Shown one piece after another: positions 33,801-51,485 of a stretch of 64,000 nt of DNA. Source of the stretch: Manis javanica (lineage: Eukaryota; Chordata; Mammalia; Pholidota; Manidae); assembly GCF_040802235.1 (NCBI RefSeq), contig NC_133157.1:36794501-36858500 (forward strand), written 5' to 3'. The first letter of the stretch is position 1. Every line of letters begins with the position of its first letter. Under the pieces are notes generated by a model. It saw only the letters and a program-made list of their open reading frames with translations, did no database searches and had not been told where the DNA came from. Made by a program: the position numbers and the translations under genes.

Positions 33801-36346
33801 GGGGCCAGCGTTCATCCCTCATGCTGTACCTTCAGTCCAAATGGGAGAGGGTGGCCAAAATGAGTGAGCAAAGGGGTTCTAAGAACACCCTTAATCCACA
33901 TTAAGGGGTCTAGACTCCCTAACCTGGGGAAAGCCTGGGGATGTGTGGCTGGGCCCCAGACTCTTTGCTCACTCCTTCCTCTCAGCTCCCCTCAGGTGGG
34001 CTTCCTTCGCTTCCTCTTCCTGGTGTCAACCTTTGATTGGAAGAACAACCCCCTGATTGTCAACCTCAATAATGAATTCACTGGTAAGTGGTAGGACTGG
34101 GGTCAGACTACGAGAAGAGCTACCTTTGTGAACTGCAGAATAGGACAAGTGAAGGTTTTCCCTGTTATTCTGTTAGTTTTTCCTGGGTCTTCCCCATCCC
34201 AAATATCTATGCCTGATCCTAACTGCCTTGGAGTGGGGATTTATTGGGAGAAAGAGGGCCATTCCAAGCCTTGAAGAAGCCTAAGGATTTAGAGATATGG
34301 TTCGCCTACAGGATGATCAGAAACAGAATGGACTGGGGGTGGAAGACAGGCTACCTGGGGGCTGTGAAGGGAGAGAAGAGTGGAAGGGGGATCCTAAACA
34401 CCAGGTGAGAAGATGTGTTGGGAAACAGGGAAGGGTCCAGAAAATGCCCAGCCCTTTTCGGGGGTGGAAGTGATGATTTCTGGCTGTAATATAAGGAGCT
34501 ACTTGTCCCAGCACAGAAGAGGGTATCAGTTTTCTAACTCCCCAGGTGTGTGGGAACATAGGGTGGGAGGGAGTCAGTGGCAGGCCTCAGCTTGTGCAGG
34601 CTGGGTAATGCCTAGGGTGCTACGGAGTGGAAAAATTCTGCCTGTAGGCTAAGGCTGGGAGCTTAATGCCCTGCCTGATTGAGGCCAATGTGTTGTCCCT
34701 TTTATCACCTTTGCCACCAGGTTCAGGGACTGGGGTTTAAAAAATCCCTGTGTTGGGCAGCTGCTAGGTGCATAGGAAGAAGACCTGAGTCAGTGGAAGG
34801 TGGCTGGGAGAGAGGGGCTGGCTGACCAAAGAACCCCTCCTGTCCACAGCGGAGGAGCAGGTGGAGATACGCAGTGGCTTCCTGGCAACTCGGACACAAC
34901 TCCCCATCATGGTCATTATTACCCCCAACGATCGCAAAAACTCCATATGGACACAGGATGGACCCTCGCCCCAGGTTCAGTCACATCTGTGCCCCCAAAT
35001 TTGTGGTTTTTCTCTTCCAAGAGATAAACAGGCCCAGCCTGAGCTAAGAGAGACCTGGGTCAGATCTAACCTAACGGATGTATGCACCCTCCAGATCCTA
35101 CAGCAGCTTGTGGTCCTGGCAGCCAAGGCCTTGCCTGTCCTAGAGAAGCAGCTAATGGATCCCCGGGGGCCAGGGGACATCAGGGTAAGCCCTTGACCGA
35201 GTGACTCCAGGTGCTCTAGGGCATCTACCTTTGAACCCTAGAAGTCTGGAGCTCCAGGAGCCTCCATGCAATGTCCAGTCTCCTTGATTGGTGACACCTA
35301 GTCCAGAGAAGGCATTGAAGCCATCCACAGTGCCTGGCAGTGGTGGAGCCTGAAGGAGAATTAGGGCCATCCAGGCTCCATCGGGCCTCATGCTAGTGGC
35401 CTGTGCTGTTCTGCTGAACCCAAGCTACCACCAACTGAGTTGTGACATTCCTACCTTCAAATAAGCTTTTGGGCCCATACTGGGGGGTCAGATTAAGGGA
35501 GGGAACCAAGTAGGCATGTGGAAGGGTTTGTGGTCCAGCCCCCAACTCCAAGTGGGCACTGCTCACCCCTCAGATGGTGTTCCGGCCACCCTTGGACATG
35601 TATGATGTGCTGATCCGCCTGTCTCCCCGCCACATCCCCCGGCACCGCCAGGCTGTGGACTCACCAGCGGCCTCCTTCTGCCGTGGCCTGCTCAGTGAGC
35701 CAGGGCCCTCATCCCTGATGCCTGTTCTGGGCTATGATCCCCCTCAGCTCTATCTGGCGCAGCTCAGGGTAGGTCCCAAAGGACTGACTGACTCTGGGGA
35801 GGGGACTTCTGGGTGGAGTTTAGGCCATGGAGTTAGCTCTCAGATGTCCACCTGTAATCTCATCTCTGTCCTGCCCTTTCCTAGGAGGCCTTCAGGGACC
35901 TTGCCCTTTTCTTTTATGACCAGCATGGTGGAGAAGTGATTGGTGTCCTCTGGAAGCCCACCAGCTTCCAACCTCAGCCCTTCAAGGTGTGCCAGCGGGT
36001 GACAGCCACATGTTCCTGAGTGTGTACATGTGGCTCCATGTGGGCATGCATGTCTGTGTGTGGCATGCTGCATGAGTGACCCTGTCTCAGGTGTGAGGCA
36101 TGTGGGCTTGTATGTCTCTTCCTCCAATCACCCCCATCTTGGTGTCTGTGAATGTGCCTTTGCAACACTTCAATCCATATTTCTCTGATTCCCCAGGCCT
36201 CCACTACAAAGGGGCACGTGATGGTGTCTCAAGGTGGGGAGCTGGTGATGGTGCCTAATGTAGAAGCAATCCTGGAGGACTTTGTCATCCTGGGCGAAGG
36301 CCTGGTACAGGCTGTGGAGACCCTAAGTGAGAGGTGGACTGTGTGA
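24835..36346 (+). CDS. NOL6: NOL6 (Nrap/UTP22 orthologue), complete coding region of 26 exons
   Basis: Coding exons: 24835-24888, 25922-26128, 26214-26330, 28598-28777, 29133-29301, 29541-29675, 29760-29923, 30010-30130, 30335-30393, 30477-30578, 30782-30897, 31062-31239, 31413-31535, 31705-31853, 32006-32081, 32312-32452, 32592-32709, 32787-32941, 33047-33210, 33607-33759, 33986-34083, 34850-34974, 35095-35184, 35574-35768, 35885-35986, 36197-36346 (TGA). All junctions are GT...AG and phases join to 1146 codons, the human NOL6 length as I recall it. The 18-codon first exon (M-Q-A-A-P-A-G-E...G-E-P-E) was placed by similarity to the known N-terminus and a GTGGGT donor. The protein is a nucleolar scaffold of the small-subunit processome, needed for early pre-18S rRNA processing. 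It is the counterpart of yeast Utp22, which partners Rrp7. It is built of Nrap domains D1-D6, related to poly(A)-polymerase/OAS folds. In D1 the G-S-Y motif is at residues 164-166. The acidic pair is N177-V-D179, so the first catalytic Asp appears replaced, fitting a non-catalytic role. The exon 10 acceptor is AAG; donors 18 and 22 are weak (GTTAGT, GTTCAG). Confidence 0.96.
24889..25921 (+). other. NOL6: NOL6 intron 1
   Basis: The first third is CpG-rich (end of the island, to about 25.03 kb). The rest is ordinary sequence in which I recognise no repeat or exon. It ends at the acceptor CTACAG, 25916-25921. Confidence 0.8.
27190..28333 (+). mobile_element. Retroposed 3' part of an ERV-like transcript with poly(A) and 14-bp target duplication
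   Basis: The insert is bounded by identical 14-bp duplications 'agaaaagtggtcag' at 27176-27189 and 28334-28347. Its 3' part looks retroviral: a polypurine tract at 27981-27990 is followed by a U3-like start TGTGGGATC (27992). An AATAAA lies at 28291-28296, and about 18 bases later the sequence passes directly into poly(A) at 28315. A genomic provirus would continue through U5. Ending at the poly(A) site, with an A-tail and a long duplication, instead indicates an RNA copied by L1 machinery. No retroviral reading frame is intact in it. I do not recognise the ERV family with certainty. It lies in NOL6 intron 3 in sense orientation. Confidence 0.82.
28114..28170 (+). repeat. Three 19-bp tandem units in the U3-like region
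   Basis: Units at 28114-28132, 28133-28151 and 28152-28170 share the core 'tca.catgtaagaa'. The unit length is exactly 19 bp with a few substitutions between copies. In retroviral U3 regions such direct repeats are often enhancer copies. That role is inference here. Confidence 0.75.
33315..33500 (+). mobile_element. MIR SINE in NOL6 intron 19
   Basis: It shows the MIR order 'gttctagagtcagg', 'tcctggttctgccacttc', 'tttttctcatctataaagtg', 'ggaataatattagcacc'. It lies between exons 19 and 20. The rest of this 396-bp intron is unremarkable. Confidence 0.8.
34084..34849 (+). other. NOL6: NOL6 intron 21
   Basis: This is the longest late intron (766 bp), bounded by a GTAAGT donor and a CACAG acceptor. 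I see no repeat or RNA gene in it. The other introns over 300 bp, intron 4 (28778-29132) and intron 23 (35185-35573), also show nothing recognisable. Confidence 0.8.
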
Positions 36347-37420
36347 TCTCCAGCCCCAGGAGCAAGTTGTAGATGGACAGTAGGACTTGAGACCTCTGGA
36401 GCAGAATATCAGTGGCACTACCTCCAGACTTGTTGCATATGGACCCTCCTTGGAGGGCCTGCTGGCCTGAACACACTGAGTCATCCCCTGCAAAAGCCCT
36501 GCCCTGATTTTCTGTCTGATGCCTCAGCACTGGAGCAAGGGGCCATGATGTCCTATGGAGTCCCAGGGCCTGACTATCTGAACTCCCAGAAGAGCAGTAG
36601 GAGCTAGCTCAGAGAGGGAACTGAATGAACCCAGGAGATCCATCCATCTGTCGTCCTTCACCTGGGCTTTTTTTTTCCCCCTTCCTAGGCTGTTTCCGGA
36701 AATCTGGAGAGGAGGGCATGTGCTCAGGGCTGAGGCTGTCTCCCCTTTGCATTGCCAGGATGTTGTGCCTAGACCTCAGTGTGCTTTTAAATGGTGCCCA
36801 GAGAAGGTGTGGCACTTCCTGAGGGTCACAGAGTGCCAGCACTGAGCAGTGGAGAGGGGGCAATGTATGGATAAGTAGATCACATTGAAGGGGCACAGGG
36901 GCTTTGGTGTTGAGAGCATAAAGAACAGGAAGGGACTGGGTCAGTAGAGGGGTAAGGGAGACTGATGGTCCCCAAGTCCCGGGGGAGATATAGAAAGCAT
37001 GGAGGGGCTCCCCTGGCCTCTGTCTGAGTCCCTCCAGCTCTGTGCACCAGCCTATTCATGTCCAAACCTCCCCCACTCCACTCCCACAGCAGGTGTGCAG
37101 TGAAGAGGGACACCGAAGTCCTACTCTCCAGGGGCTCCCAGTGGCCTGGGGAATGGGGGATGCTACTTCCTTTCAGCCTGGTCCACACCCCACTTCAGGC
37201 AGCCCCTCCGTTCTTTATCTCCCCTAATCCTGTTGTCTCAGACTCAACTCTAGTAGTGCCTCATCAAACCTTTTGCTCGCCCTCAGCCTGAGGTGCTTTC
37301 CTTCCTCTGAAACATTAGAGCACTTGCTCTCCATTCAGTTACTTCGTAGTCATGTATAGCAGTATAAATGCTCCTGTTGTCTTAAACTCTGATTTAAAAT
37401 TAAATTAATTTTCTCATATT
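36347..37420 (+). other. NOL6: NOL6 3' UTR (inferred extent)
   Basis: The sequence after the TGA at 36344-36346 is unspliced and non-repetitive. The first plausible poly(A) signal I see is ATTAAA at 37399-37404 in an AT-rich context, followed by a T-rich stretch. No AATAAA occurs closer that I noticed. The 3' end is therefore an estimate. Confidence 0.5.
37399..37404 (+). promoter_or_regulatory. NOL6: Candidate NOL6 poly(A) signal ATTAAA
   Basis: This common hexamer variant lies about 1.05 kb after the stop codon, with T-rich sequence downstream (37405-37440). Confidence 0.5.
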
Positions 37421-37694
37421 CTTGACTTGTCTACCTTTTAACCTTGTCTTCTGTATGTAAACTCTTTGGGGCCAGAGCACATGTTTGAACACAGACTTTC
37501 TTGGGACCTTCGTGTTACCTAGTACAGTGCTCTGCTCAGGTAGGATACAGGTGTGTGCAGAAAGGCCACCTTGCCCAGGCAGGTGGGGAGCGTGGAAGGC
37601 CAGCAGAAGACTTCAAGGAGGGAATCATAAGTTGTGATCTCTTCCTAAAATGGATGGGGTGGCGATGGTGAGAGATAGCCTGAGAGGTAATGAA

Positions 37695-37845
37695 AGGTTG
37701 ACATTTACTAAGTGCCTAGTAAATGCTGGGCACTGTTTATTTTACATTATCTTATGTTTGGGAATTTGATCATACAATCATACCAGCCCTAAGAAGTACA
37801 TACTTTTTGACCATCCTCATGTTCTGATCGAGGGAACAGTTTCAG
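37695..37845 (-). mobile_element. MIR-type SINE remnant
   Basis: It reads 'ttgacatttactaagtgcct', 'aatgctgggcactgttt', 'tttacattatcttatg' and 'agccctaagaagtacatac', resembling reverse-oriented MIR/MIR3. Diverged. Confidence 0.55.
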
Positions 37846-38004
37846 CAGTAGGCAGGGGCCATTTGTGGAGGGATTTTGATGCTATTAAGCATCCTCGAGA
37901 TGATAAGCCACATGTGGGAACTCTGGTTTCCAATTTTGTCCCAGTTCTGTTAGTCTCTGTGAACCTATGCTTTACCTGTCACTGTCGGGAAAGGCCAGGA
38001 TATC

Positions 38005-38180
38005 ATATCTATTTTTATTTTAATTGAAATCATTTCACATATAACATTATATAAATTTAAGATATACCACATGTTAACATTACATTTCTATACTGCAATA
38101 TGATTGACACTGTAGTGATAATTAAATTTCTACCACATTACATAATTATCCTTCTTTCAGTGGTTGTAATAATTAAGCTC
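38005..38180 (-). mobile_element. L1 3'-end fragment (minus orientation)
   Basis: AT-rich sequence reading 'ttttaattgaaatcatttca', 'taagatataccacatgttaa' and 'gacactgtagtgataatt', the reverse complement of an old L1 3' UTR end. Confidence 0.6.
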
Positions 38181-40309
38181 AGCCTGAGGTTGAAATTAGC
38201 ATAGCAAATACATTGAAGGGCTGTGTGACCTGGCGTCTACATCTCTCTCCCTGTGCTGTTCATTCATAAGCTCCAAACATCAGTGTGCTAAGTTTTATTT
38301 TCAGTGAAAGATGCAGTCCCAGCGCTCACAGAGTCCTGGGGTTTGTGGTTGTCCCTGGCTCATCCTCTGCCTCCTTTTCCCTTGGCCCCTCATTTTCTCC
38401 ACTGTCCTTGTGTGGACTCCAGGAGGGAGGCAGTGGCCATTTTCAGACTGTCCACTTTCATCCCTGGGTTGGCTTCAGTCCTGGGGTTTCCAGCAAAACC
38501 CAGTTTCAGATTACCCCAGTGCAGGGGCCAGAATCTGCTCCCAGGCAAGACCATCAGCGGCTCCAAGAGGCACGGGCACCAGTCCCACAAGGGGAAATGA
38601 GCCTTGGCTTTGTTGCCTCCCACCTTTAATATGGGCATAATGACTGTCAGGTGCCCAACATGGCAAGGGAAGAGGGTGGAGACCCTAGGGAACTGCACCA
38701 TTGTTCTCTGCTTTCCCTGTGCCAGTTTATGGGGCTAGGTGTGGGGGGAGCAGGAAGTGCAGGCTTTAATTTCAGTCCCTCTGCAGGTCCAACCCAGGTT
38801 TCTTCATAGTAGGTGAGGAGGCTGGTGTGGTCTAAGATGACCTTTGGGTGGGGGTGGGGAGGTCGCATGAGGAGCTGGAATTTAAGAAGGGAAGAAGAGA
38901 AGCTAGGACAGGTGTGAGCAAGGCTGCATAGGGTGAAGTAGGTTGTGCATCCCCATGGGTGCCTCTGCCTTGGTGCACCTCTGCATTTCACTCTGCAGGT
39001 GGGCACTGATGGACTGTGTCTGGTGTATGGAGTGATTTGTCTACTGTATGTGTGTTGGGGGTGCGTGGACACATCTGTAGTACTAGGCTGTCAGTGCAGG
39101 TTTTTGCCTCCAGCTCTAGGTTGCTGTAAAAGGGGAAGTCTATTTTTGAAGAGCAAGTCAGCAGAAAAAGCTCTCAGATAGGAGGCAAGAACTCTGTATT
39201 CCTTCCTGTGGCTTTAAACAAAGGCTTCCCCTTCTTGGGGCTTCCATTTCTCCAGTTCTATCAGGCCTTCCAAGTCTCTTTATGTAGGAACATTTAGTGA
39301 ATTCCCTTCTGGCTGTTGTATCTGACAACCTCCTCTAAACCAGAATCCTTTTAGCCAAAGAGCCTTACTTTGGAGAAAGAACAAGACCCCAAAGCTTAAA
39401 TGGAGCAGGTTAAATCCAATGAAGTCCTGAGGGCTGCTCAGATCTGGGAGAGGCCGTGCCCCCCCCAACCAACATCCGGTATTGATTTGTGAGTCACAGA
39501 TTAATCCAGGTGAGTGATAGAGGGGAGGGGTAGCCTGGGGCATGTGAGTCACTCCTGCCCTTTTTAGGAAAGGCCAGCATGCCCCTCCCTCTGCTGCAGA
39601 GAGTGGGGAGAAGGAGGCATCTTACTTAGGCTGCCCCAGGGAACTAAGGGGGACCAGGTTGTTGCCAACCCTAAGAGGGATTCACTTTCCAATACCAAAT
39701 CAGTTTCTGGGAAAGGTGTGAGAAAGATAATTTTTCTGGTTTGCATGAGTCCCAGAGAGTTATAGGAATTGTTCAGGGTCACACAGGGGTTGGGGGTGGA
39801 TCTTCAGAAAATCGAGGCATCCTGGCTGTAGGCCTTGCTGCTGAGCCTGGGCTTTCCTGGGACCCATGGGTGGGATTAGGAGGAATAAAGGAGTAGAGAG
39901 GCCTGAGCTCCAGATCTCTGCAATGGGGAATGAGGGAGTAGAAAGCCTGGCCCCTCTCTGGTCCTGGGCAGCCTGACAGGCTTCTCCCTCCCTCTGCCCA
40001 AGGCAATGTAATGAAGCCATTATCAGCAGGACCCAGGGGAGCAGGGTCGATGATAGGGGTGGGGCTGGGGGTGGGAGCGTGATCACTCTGGTCCAACCAG
40101 CTCTAGCCTAAGTCTTCTCTGTTCCCTAGTTGGAAGCTCCTCAAAAATAAAACAAACTGTCCTCTATTCTCCTAGACTGGAAACCTCCACAGGACAGGGC
40201 TGGGATCTCCTAGAGATTGACGAGGCCAAGGTTGGGCCCTTACTGAGTGGGTAAGGGGGCACTGAGATCCAGCCCTCATTCCACTACCAAAGGTTTGGAT
40301 GAAAAAATA

Positions 40310-40610
40310 TGGATATATGGGGCGTGGGAGAATAGGACAGATGTTTAAGGATATAAATTTATAACGAGTAGTAAATAAGCCCCAGAGAATGCATAGTATA
40401 GTGAATACAGACAATATTACAATCAACAAACTTGCTAAGAGACTAGAACATAATTCCAGCCACTAAAAAAAGGATAGTTATGTAATGTGATAGAGGTCTG
40501 ATTATCACTACAATGGCAATCATATTACAACACAGAAATGTAATAACATGTTGTATACCTTAAATTTATACTATGTTATAGGTGAAGTATATTTCAATTA
40601 AAAGAAAAAG
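40310..40610 (+). mobile_element. Old L1 3'-end fragment
   Basis: The blocks 'atgcatagtatagtgaatac', 'gatcactacaatggcaatca'-like sequence near 40503 and 'aacatgttgtataccttaaa' near 40549, ending in 'atttcaattaaaag', are typical of L1MA/MB 3' UTRs. Confidence 0.7.
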
Positions 40611-40759
40611 AAAAAGATAAATGTGGCATCCTGACCTTTCCTCAGTCTCCCTCCACACCCCCACACCCATCTCCCAACCAGTGGGGTCTCCCTGACTCCT
40701 CTCGGGCGGGCAGCTGGTGGCTGCCCTGTAATTAGCACCCAGGCTGGAGAGTGTACTGG

Positions 40760-41120
40760 GCCTCTTGCACGCCCATCACCTTTGGAATCTCAGATGCAGT
40801 CCCCTACCCTACTCCTTTCAAACCTCAGGCGTCTCAGAGAGCAGTTGTCCTGGGCCTCACCTCAAGCTCAGTTTCCTATTTAACCAATTCTGCCAGCCTC
40901 CCATTTCAGCCTCTTGCCAACCTACCCTGCCCACTCTGCTTCCTAAATCCCCAATTCAAACCCTTCCCTCTCCTTATAGCCATTGCCCTGCATCTGGCCT
41001 CTTTCCCTCCTCCGTGGCTTTTTTCCAGGCCTTCTGAACTTGGTTTCTTCCCTTCTAACCCATCCTCCCCTCCGCAGCTGGAGAGATCCTTCTAAATGGC
41101 AAATGGAGATCATTCCACTC
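40760..41120 (+). mobile_element. Possible L2 LINE fragment
   Basis: The pyrimidine-rich stretch ends in 'agatccttctaaatggcaaa', 'gatcattccactccctactt' and 'aaaacccctcaagcctcctc', recalling L2 ORF2 3' sequence. The upstream border is vague. Confidence 0.5.
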
Positions 41121-42954
41121 CCTACTTAAAACCCCTCAAGCCTCCTCTTAGCCACAGTTCTCAGGGGCGAAACAATCAAGTGTAAAGTCTGATCTAAAAT
41201 GGTTAAAATGCTGTGGTTGCAGCAGGAAGTGGGGCCAGGTTTCTGCCTCCTTGGCGTCCCTCTTCCCTTCTCCAGCTGCAGCAGTCGCTGTGAGAGCTTC
41301 CTCGGAGCCTTGGGGATTAAAGAAGCACCGCTTGAATATCTGTGGCCTCCTGTATAAGGTCCAGACCTTTAATATAATACCTAAGGCCCTCACTGTGCTA
41401 CTCATGTTCCTACCTGGGGCTGCTCTTATCAGGTACCAGGCCAGCAGCCATCCCTACCTGAGGCAGTCTTTCGTCTGGAAGACCCTCTATAAAATCTCCA
41501 GCCAAGTGTTCTCCAGGAAGCCCTCTGATTGTCTCAGCCCAAAAGATGTTCCGTGTTCCCTTCCTGGCTACAGGGGCAGGACAAATGCCAGGCTCTGGTT
41601 CAGTCCCCTAAGGAAGCCTGTGAGCTTTCCATCCCTCTTCAACCTCTGGTCCTCACCCCTCAACCTCTGAAGCAACCCTATCCTAATTCTAGGAACTTTC
41701 CTGCTAGTGAGCAGGGAGATGTGAATCATAGAGCCCAGGGACTCCAGGGAGCTGACCCCTGAGGTGCAAACCAGAGCCTTCCAGACACCCTAGGCCTGTT
41801 CACAATGATAGCCTGGTCTATGTCAGCTCCATGTCACTCACTTCCCTCCTCCCAGGGTGGCATAGGGCAGGCCCCCAAATGTCCAGGCAGTTTATCTCCA
41901 GACTCCTCAACAGATCCCCATATCCTATCTCTAGCTTTTATAAACACTGGGCCCAGACCCACAGCCAGGCTCAAGCAGGGACACACAAAGATAGGCATAC
42001 AGACTCCCATGGACACACACATGCACACACAAGCCCTCATGGATATACACACATGCATGTGTGTACCCCATGGTCACCTACATGTACACACAGACCTTGA
42101 TGCATACATGCACACACACGGTCAAGAACACACATTCACACATGAAAAATGTGGCTCTGATTAAGGAGGCAGATTCTAGAATGAACCTTTCCTTCTATTT
42201 GGTCTTTGTAATACAGTTTTCAAAGCCTGAAACATTTACAATCATGTTTGATTCTCATAGAGGCTATGGGTTGGAGGGAGGGATGCCATCTGAAACCTCC
42301 AGGTGACTGAGGAAGAAACTGAGAGAAGACAGCTGTCTACATCATCTGACTGGTCAGAGGCCATACCAGGCCTGAAGCTGTGGTTTTGGGTCTGCAAGAG
42401 GATTCTGCCCCATTAGTCAGAGTCTCTATGACTCTAGGCCCTTCCTCAGTGCAGCTCTTGGCCTCCGTCTCATCCCTTTGCCACCTTTCTATGACTCTGC
42501 TGTTCTTGAAGGGTACCAAGGGTAGCTCAGGGACACCAGAATGTGAACCCAGAGTCTGAGGATATAGGTTGAAAAGTGGAATTTTCTCAAGGGCCAGCTG
42601 GACACCTGGCTGGAGGTGCTGAGGGGGCAGTTTGTGCTCACAGGTTTTCTGCCATCTTGTCTGTCTGGAGACAGGGTGACTGTTGGCCCAGTAGGAGAAG
42701 CTGCTTGGCCACACCTCAGTCTGGGGATGCTCATATTAGGGTAATTCAGCTCTGCCCTCTATTCCCCATTACAGCCCAGAACGAGCCCCCAGCTCTCAAG
42801 GGCCAGCAGGAATAATGTCCAGCAGTGGCCTAAAAGTGGGGCACACTCTAGAAGGAAGCTCAAGTGTGTGGGGTTCAGTGGGTTCTCTGCTCCCCTGTGC
42901 TTTGGACTTGTGGCTCCCTGGCCTCTCTGCTCTCCTCACCTCTGCTCCCCATCC

Positions 42955-43065
42955 TCATGGGATTTGAATCCTGGCTCAACATTTAATGGCTGAGTGAGAC
43001 CATAGAAAATGACTTCTCTCCAAACCATAGTTTCATCATCTGTGAAAGGAGGAAAATATACCTAC
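42955..43065 (+). mobile_element. MIR SINE fragment
   Basis: 'tttgaatcctggctcaaca', 'tgagaccatagaaaatgac' and 'agtttcatcatctgtgaaag' follow the MIR core order. Confidence 0.65.
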
Positions 43066-45800
43066 TTTGGGGGTTGTTTTGCAAACGAGAGGAAAGCATC
43101 CTAAACTTAAAAATGTATGTCTCTTTTGGCCTGTACCTCTCCTATCCTACTCCAATGGTCTGGAACAGGTTAGGGGGTTCAGGGAAGCTGGGAGGATTGT
43201 AGCATGATTTGTTTCCTATGTCTCTTCTCCACTCTACTTCCTGACAGCAAGGCCCATGTCTCCCTCTCTGCTGGTTCAGGTTGCTCCCATTCAGGCAAAA
43301 AGAGTTTGAGGGGCAGGAAGTGAAGGGCATGCCATCCCACTCCTTAAGGTCCCCAGCCAGCCCCTCTAGTCCAGCATCTTTAGCCCCTCCTTTGCCTTAT
43401 AACCCCCTCCCCATTGCTGATCCCCAAAAGTCAAGGCCTTCCACAAGGTGGATGGACTGTCAAGGTCCCTTCCTGGGCTCAGCCCTTCCTCCCAGGTGAG
43501 ATGCAGACCTTGCTCAAGATGCCCCGGGAGGAAGTGGGCCTCCTCATCTGCATCCTCTCAGAGTTTGGCGGGCTGGCTTCCAGCATGCACTCAGCCCTGG
43601 CTTTCCTTCCCAAAGCATGGGAGGGAGTACAGAGGACTCTTTTTGTGTAAATTGTGTGACTCAGAGTCAAGGGCTCAGCAAGCTCAGGCTCTTCTCTTTG
43701 AAGCCATGCTTTCTTCTGCCTTTTGCTTCAGGGGGTGCCATTCACATTGACTACAATGAGAATGACACCCCAGGTGTTGAGCCATCCAATGTGGCCCTGC
43801 TTTTGCCCCCCAAACTCGGACCAGCTGGGTGCTTATGGATAAGCATCACCAGGTCCCTACCCCTCTCCATCCCAGATGACACAAGGAAGACTGACAGGAA
43901 TAAGGGGCCATTGGAGGGCACTGCATTCTTTGCCCTCCTCCAGGCAGGGTCCTCTAAGGTTCACTAGGAAGCATGAAGCCCTACCCATACTTTCTCAGCT
44001 CTAACCCTAACCCACAGAGTGCATGTGTATTTATGAACATGTGTGTACACCCTAGTCTAGTAGAGATAGGAATGAGTTTGGGGTCATGGTCCTCAAGGTT
44101 GGGCCCTGATTTTGGGTCAGGGGGCACTGAGAGGCAACTCTTGTTCCACTTGCCAAGCCCTGTGCTTTAGCATGGGGCTGCATCCACTAGAGGGGGTCAC
44201 AAAGATGCTCTATGGTAAACTGCAGTCCCGGGATTATAGATAGGCACACACACACACATGTGTGAGTACATACAGGTACACGTGTGTAAATAAGTGTTAC
44301 TTAAAATGTGAATAAGATACACAAATGCACAGTTGTGTGTGTGATCTGCTCTCTCCTGGTGCAGCACATGTGACCTCTACGTGGGCTGAGTGCAAACATG
44401 GGTGTCTACAGAGGCCTTGCATGTGCCTGCTGGTGGCAAAGCTGCCCCTGTTTCTCTCCCTGCTCTGGTTCCCAGGCCAGCCTCAGCTGCTGGCAGGCTC
44501 AGGATGGGGTAGGATAAGGAAGGGGTGCTGTGGGCTGGGGTTTCCTACTTTCTTGCAGTGTTGGGAACCCCTTGCCAGTTCTTGCTTTGTGCAGCCTTTG
44601 CATCCCCACCTGAGCAGCACACCCTGGGGTGGGGAGATGAAAGGGCAGCAGGGTGGACGCTCCCCATTCCCACAGTCTGGGATCTGGCACCAAGAGTCTA
44701 GGGTTCCGTCTTGAGTCACAGACTGATGTGGGGCCATGGACAGGCACTCGGTGATGGCTCCCTGATTCACCATGGGGCCTCCCAGCCTATGGGGGCCTGG
44801 AGAAGGGGTGTTTCTCCCTTCGCCAAGGACCACGGAGACCTCGGGTGGGGGTTACATATATGTGTGAGTCCATGTTCAGGCTGTCATGTGAATGAGATCC
44901 CATAAGCATGTGAGCAGAGCTCAGTGTCAATAGATGAGTCTGGCTGCCAGCCTCAGGGTATGTTTGTGTGTGTGCATGCATGTGCATGTGTGTGACTCTA
45001 CCCAGTGTGCATTGCTAAACCTCATCTCTTTAGACATGAGTCATCTCTGGAGCCATTTCTGACAGCCATTTCTCAAGGGACAGGTCCATGGGGCCCTTGG
45101 CCTACCTACCTGGATTAAGTCCCTCTGAAAACCCTGGCAGTGCTGCCGTAGAGACTGGAGTGAGGGCATTATTTGCTCCTGGTCCTGTGGAAGTAGTGCC
45201 CAGGCCACCAGACCTGTTACCAGATTATTAAATGCAGCACAGGGGCAGGGTTGCCCCATCCCCCCTCAGATGGGGCTCACACCCTAAGACTTTAGCCTGG
45301 TTAACTTCTTAAAGGGACAGACTCTCCCCTGGCTCGTGTTCAGCCAGCGTGGGAGAGGAGAGGGTTAAAAACAGCTGGGTCTCAGCCTACTGGCAAGCAG
45401 GTAGCCTGTGGCCTGTCAGGACACCTGCAGCTCAGCCTCTAGAGCCATGTGCAAAACACACAAAGGGACACGTGTTGACAAAATCAGTTAAACTAGCTAT
45501 GTGCACAGCCGTGAGCAATGCCCAGCAAGTGTGATTAGTCACACAGGACAGATGTCATGTGTGGACACGGCTGTGGACAGAGCTGGTCAAGACAAGCAAC
45601 ATGTGACAGTACTCACGGCACCAGGAGCAAGGTCCCACCAGCTCCACAGGCTGGGCTGACAGAGGGTCTCTCCTCCCCTGGGGCCCATCATCCCCTCCCT
45701 CCAGCCCCACGACTGAGGACATGGTGGGCCCAGCTGTCCTGCAGAGCTGGGAGCAGCCCTTTCCTTTCTGTCTCCCTCGCCCCTGCCCTCTTGGGGATGA

Positions 45801-51171
<5,371 letters not shown>

Positions 51172-51409
51172 ATGGGCAGGGGCCACTCCCCACCCACCCT
51201 GCAGCTTGAGCACCCACTGACTGCCCAGAGGCTGCTCCCTAGGAGACCCCACGGTCCCCCTACCAAGCTGCAAAGTGCTTCGCCCTGCCCCACTGGACAG
51301 CCCCCTTCAGGATTTTCCCACCCTGATAAATAGGACCTGCAGCTGTGGTGGGACAGGGTGTAGGGCCAACATATTCATCTTGCAAAAGGAGAGAATGAGC
51401 AGCGGGTGT

Positions 51410-51437
51410 GTGAGTGAGTGAGTGAGTGAGTGAGTGA

Positions 51438-51484
<47 letters not shown>
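51410..51484 (+). repeat. (GTGA)n-(GT)n compound microsatellite in AQP3 3' UTR
   Basis: Eight to nine GTGA units (about 51410-51443) pass directly into about 20 GT units (to 51484). The GT part can form Z-DNA in DNA and a long UG tract in the mRNA. Confidence 0.95.
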
Positions 51485-51485
<1 letters not shown>

